This document shows, piece by piece, positions 63,161 to 64,000 of a stretch of 64,000 bases of DNA; within the stretch, counting starts at the first letter, position 1, and each line of letters begins with the position of its first letter. The DNA comes from an uncultured Clostridia bacterium (GTDB lineage: Bacteria; Bacillota; Clostridia; Christensenellales; Aristaeellaceae): positions 1 through 64,000 of the forward strand of contig CANQEW010000002.1 of assembly GCA_947596085.1 (NCBI GenBank). Reading direction: 5' to 3'. The notes under the pieces are model-generated. The model was not told where the DNA came from. It made no database searches and worked only from the letters and a program-made list of their open reading frames with translations. The position numbers were made by a program, and so were the translations under genes.

Positions 63161-64000
63161 ATGGTGCGCATCATCACGGATTCCGCGGCGGACTTCGAGC
63201 CCTGGGAGTTGGAAGCCATGCACATCGACTGCATTCCGCTGGACGTGTCCTTCGGCGACAGGAACTATCAGGAGAACCTGACGCTGTCCAAGGAGCGGTT
63301 CTATCAGCTGCTGCGCGAGTCGAAGGAATTCCCCCGCACCTCTCACCCCGGCCCGTACGTCTACGAACGCCGGATGCGCGAGACGAAAAAGGCGGGCGAC
63401 ACCGCAGTGTTCATCACCATTTCCTCGGCGATCAGCGGAACCTATCAGACCGCGCGGATGGCGCTTGAGGAGAGCGGGGCGGCCGACTGCTGCGCCGTGA
63501 TCGACGCGAGGACGGCGACGGGCGGCCAGCGGATGCTGGTGGAGCTTGCGGTGCGCATGCGGGACGAGGGACGTTCCCTGCGGGAGATTGTGGAGGCCGT
63601 GGAGGCACTGCGCCCCCGGACGCGCATCTACGCCTGCATGGACACGCTGGAGTACCTCTATCGGGGCGGCCGCATTCCCAAGGCGGCCTACGCGCTGGGC
63701 ACCGCGGTCAATCTCAAGCCGATGATCACCGTGGCCCGGGACGGAAGCGTGCAGGTGACCGCGAAGATGCTGGGCCTGCACCGGGGCATGGATTACATCC
63801 TCAAGCGCTATCGCGAGGAGCCGCCGGATATGGACTATCCCATCTATTTCATGTACACCGAGAACCCCGGCAACGGAAAGAAGCTGATGGAGTACATGCG
63901 GCGCTGCGGGGAACCGTTTGAGGACAACCGGGTGATACCGGTCGGCGCGGCCATCGGCAGCCACGTGGGTCCGGGCGCCTGCGGCATGGTGTACATCGCG
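63161..64000 (+). CDS. DegV-family fatty-acid-binding protein (partial)
   Basis: 280 codons are present before the window ends, so the gene is nearly complete. DegV/FakB motifs: IITDSAADF, PLDVSFGDRNYQE, FPRTSHPGP, ITISSAISGTYQTARMA and YLYRGGRIPKA. It binds a fatty acid for phosphorylation by FakA. AGGGGAGG lies upstream of the ATG. Confidence 0.93.
   Translation, partial: MVRIITDSAADFEPWELEAMHIDCIPLDVSFGDRNYQENLTLSKERFYQLLRESKEFPRTSHPGPYVYERRMRETKKAGDTAVFITISSAISGTYQTARMALEESGAADCCAVIDARTATGGQRMLVELAVRMRDEGRSLREIVEAVEALRPRTRIYACMDTLEYLYRGGRIPKAAYALGTAVNLKPMITVARDGSVQVTAKMLGLHRGMDYILKRYREEPPDMDYPIYFMYTENPGNGKKLMEYMRRCGEPFEDNRVIPVGAAIGSHVGPGACGMVYIA

Overview
The window is about 64 kb of high-GC chromosome from an anaerobic, spore-forming member of the Bacillota, most likely a clostridial (gut-type) lineage. 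The evidence is: the sporulation and germination genes spoIIR, sleB and ypeB; the DnaD/DnaI-type helicase-loading pair; a RelQ-type small alarmone synthetase; strong AGGAGG ribosome binding sites; and a pyrophosphate-type phosphofructokinase together with pyruvate phosphate dikinase. No rRNA, tRNA, CRISPR array, prophage or transposase was found.

Layout. 0.1-7.3 kb: sbcDC repair nuclease, a 5'-truncated fucU remnant and a GH2 beta-galactosidase. 7.6-10.9 kb: a CmpB-type membrane protein and the nagBA amino-sugar operon. 11.2-20.6 kb: one long forward run of fba, PPi-type pfk and a divergent tpi, then a LarA-type racemase behind a tandem-repeat leader, a TauABC-like ABC importer and a DUF4838 protein. 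20.7-27.6 kb: a CBM9-like protein and a YhcH protein diverging from a GntR regulator, then two aldolase-family enzymes and a DctPQM TRAP transporter. 27.7-32.1 kb: a small membrane protein, alarmone synthetase, two-component system and MFS transporter. 32.1-32.6 kb: a gene-free interval packed with consecutive hairpins. 32.6-38.1 kb: spoIIR-sleB-ypeB, a solitary MazF, and dnaD-dnaC. 38.3-44.0 kb: SH3 protein, aminotransferase, tyrS, a decayed PstS-like gene and a WG-repeat protein. 44.1-51.9 kb: RNA-modification genes (RluA, TrmL, RluF and RlmI families) and methionine genes metY-metA. 52.0-57.0 kb: ruvC-ruvA without ruvB alongside, an orphan kinase, an XRE regulator and ppdK. 57.2-64.0 kb: DUF512 radical SAM, der, plsY, xylB, a membrane protein and a DegV protein cut by the window end.

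How the genes work together. From 4 to 28 kb the theme is import and breakdown of carbohydrates and sugar acids: beta-galactosides, amino sugars, a LarA substrate that is probably a 2-hydroxy acid, and a TRAP ligand cleaved by DapA/HpaI-type aldolases. The PPi-type kinase and PPDK suggest glycolysis linked to pyrophosphate. Most other genes are housekeeping and are tightly packed with ATGA or GTGA overlaps.

The least explained items are the 32.15-32.52 kb hairpin array bounded by near-identical 31-bp palindromic direct repeats, the 104-bp tandem duplication in the larA leader, and the paralogous 5' ends of the PstS-like pseudogene and the WG-repeat gene.
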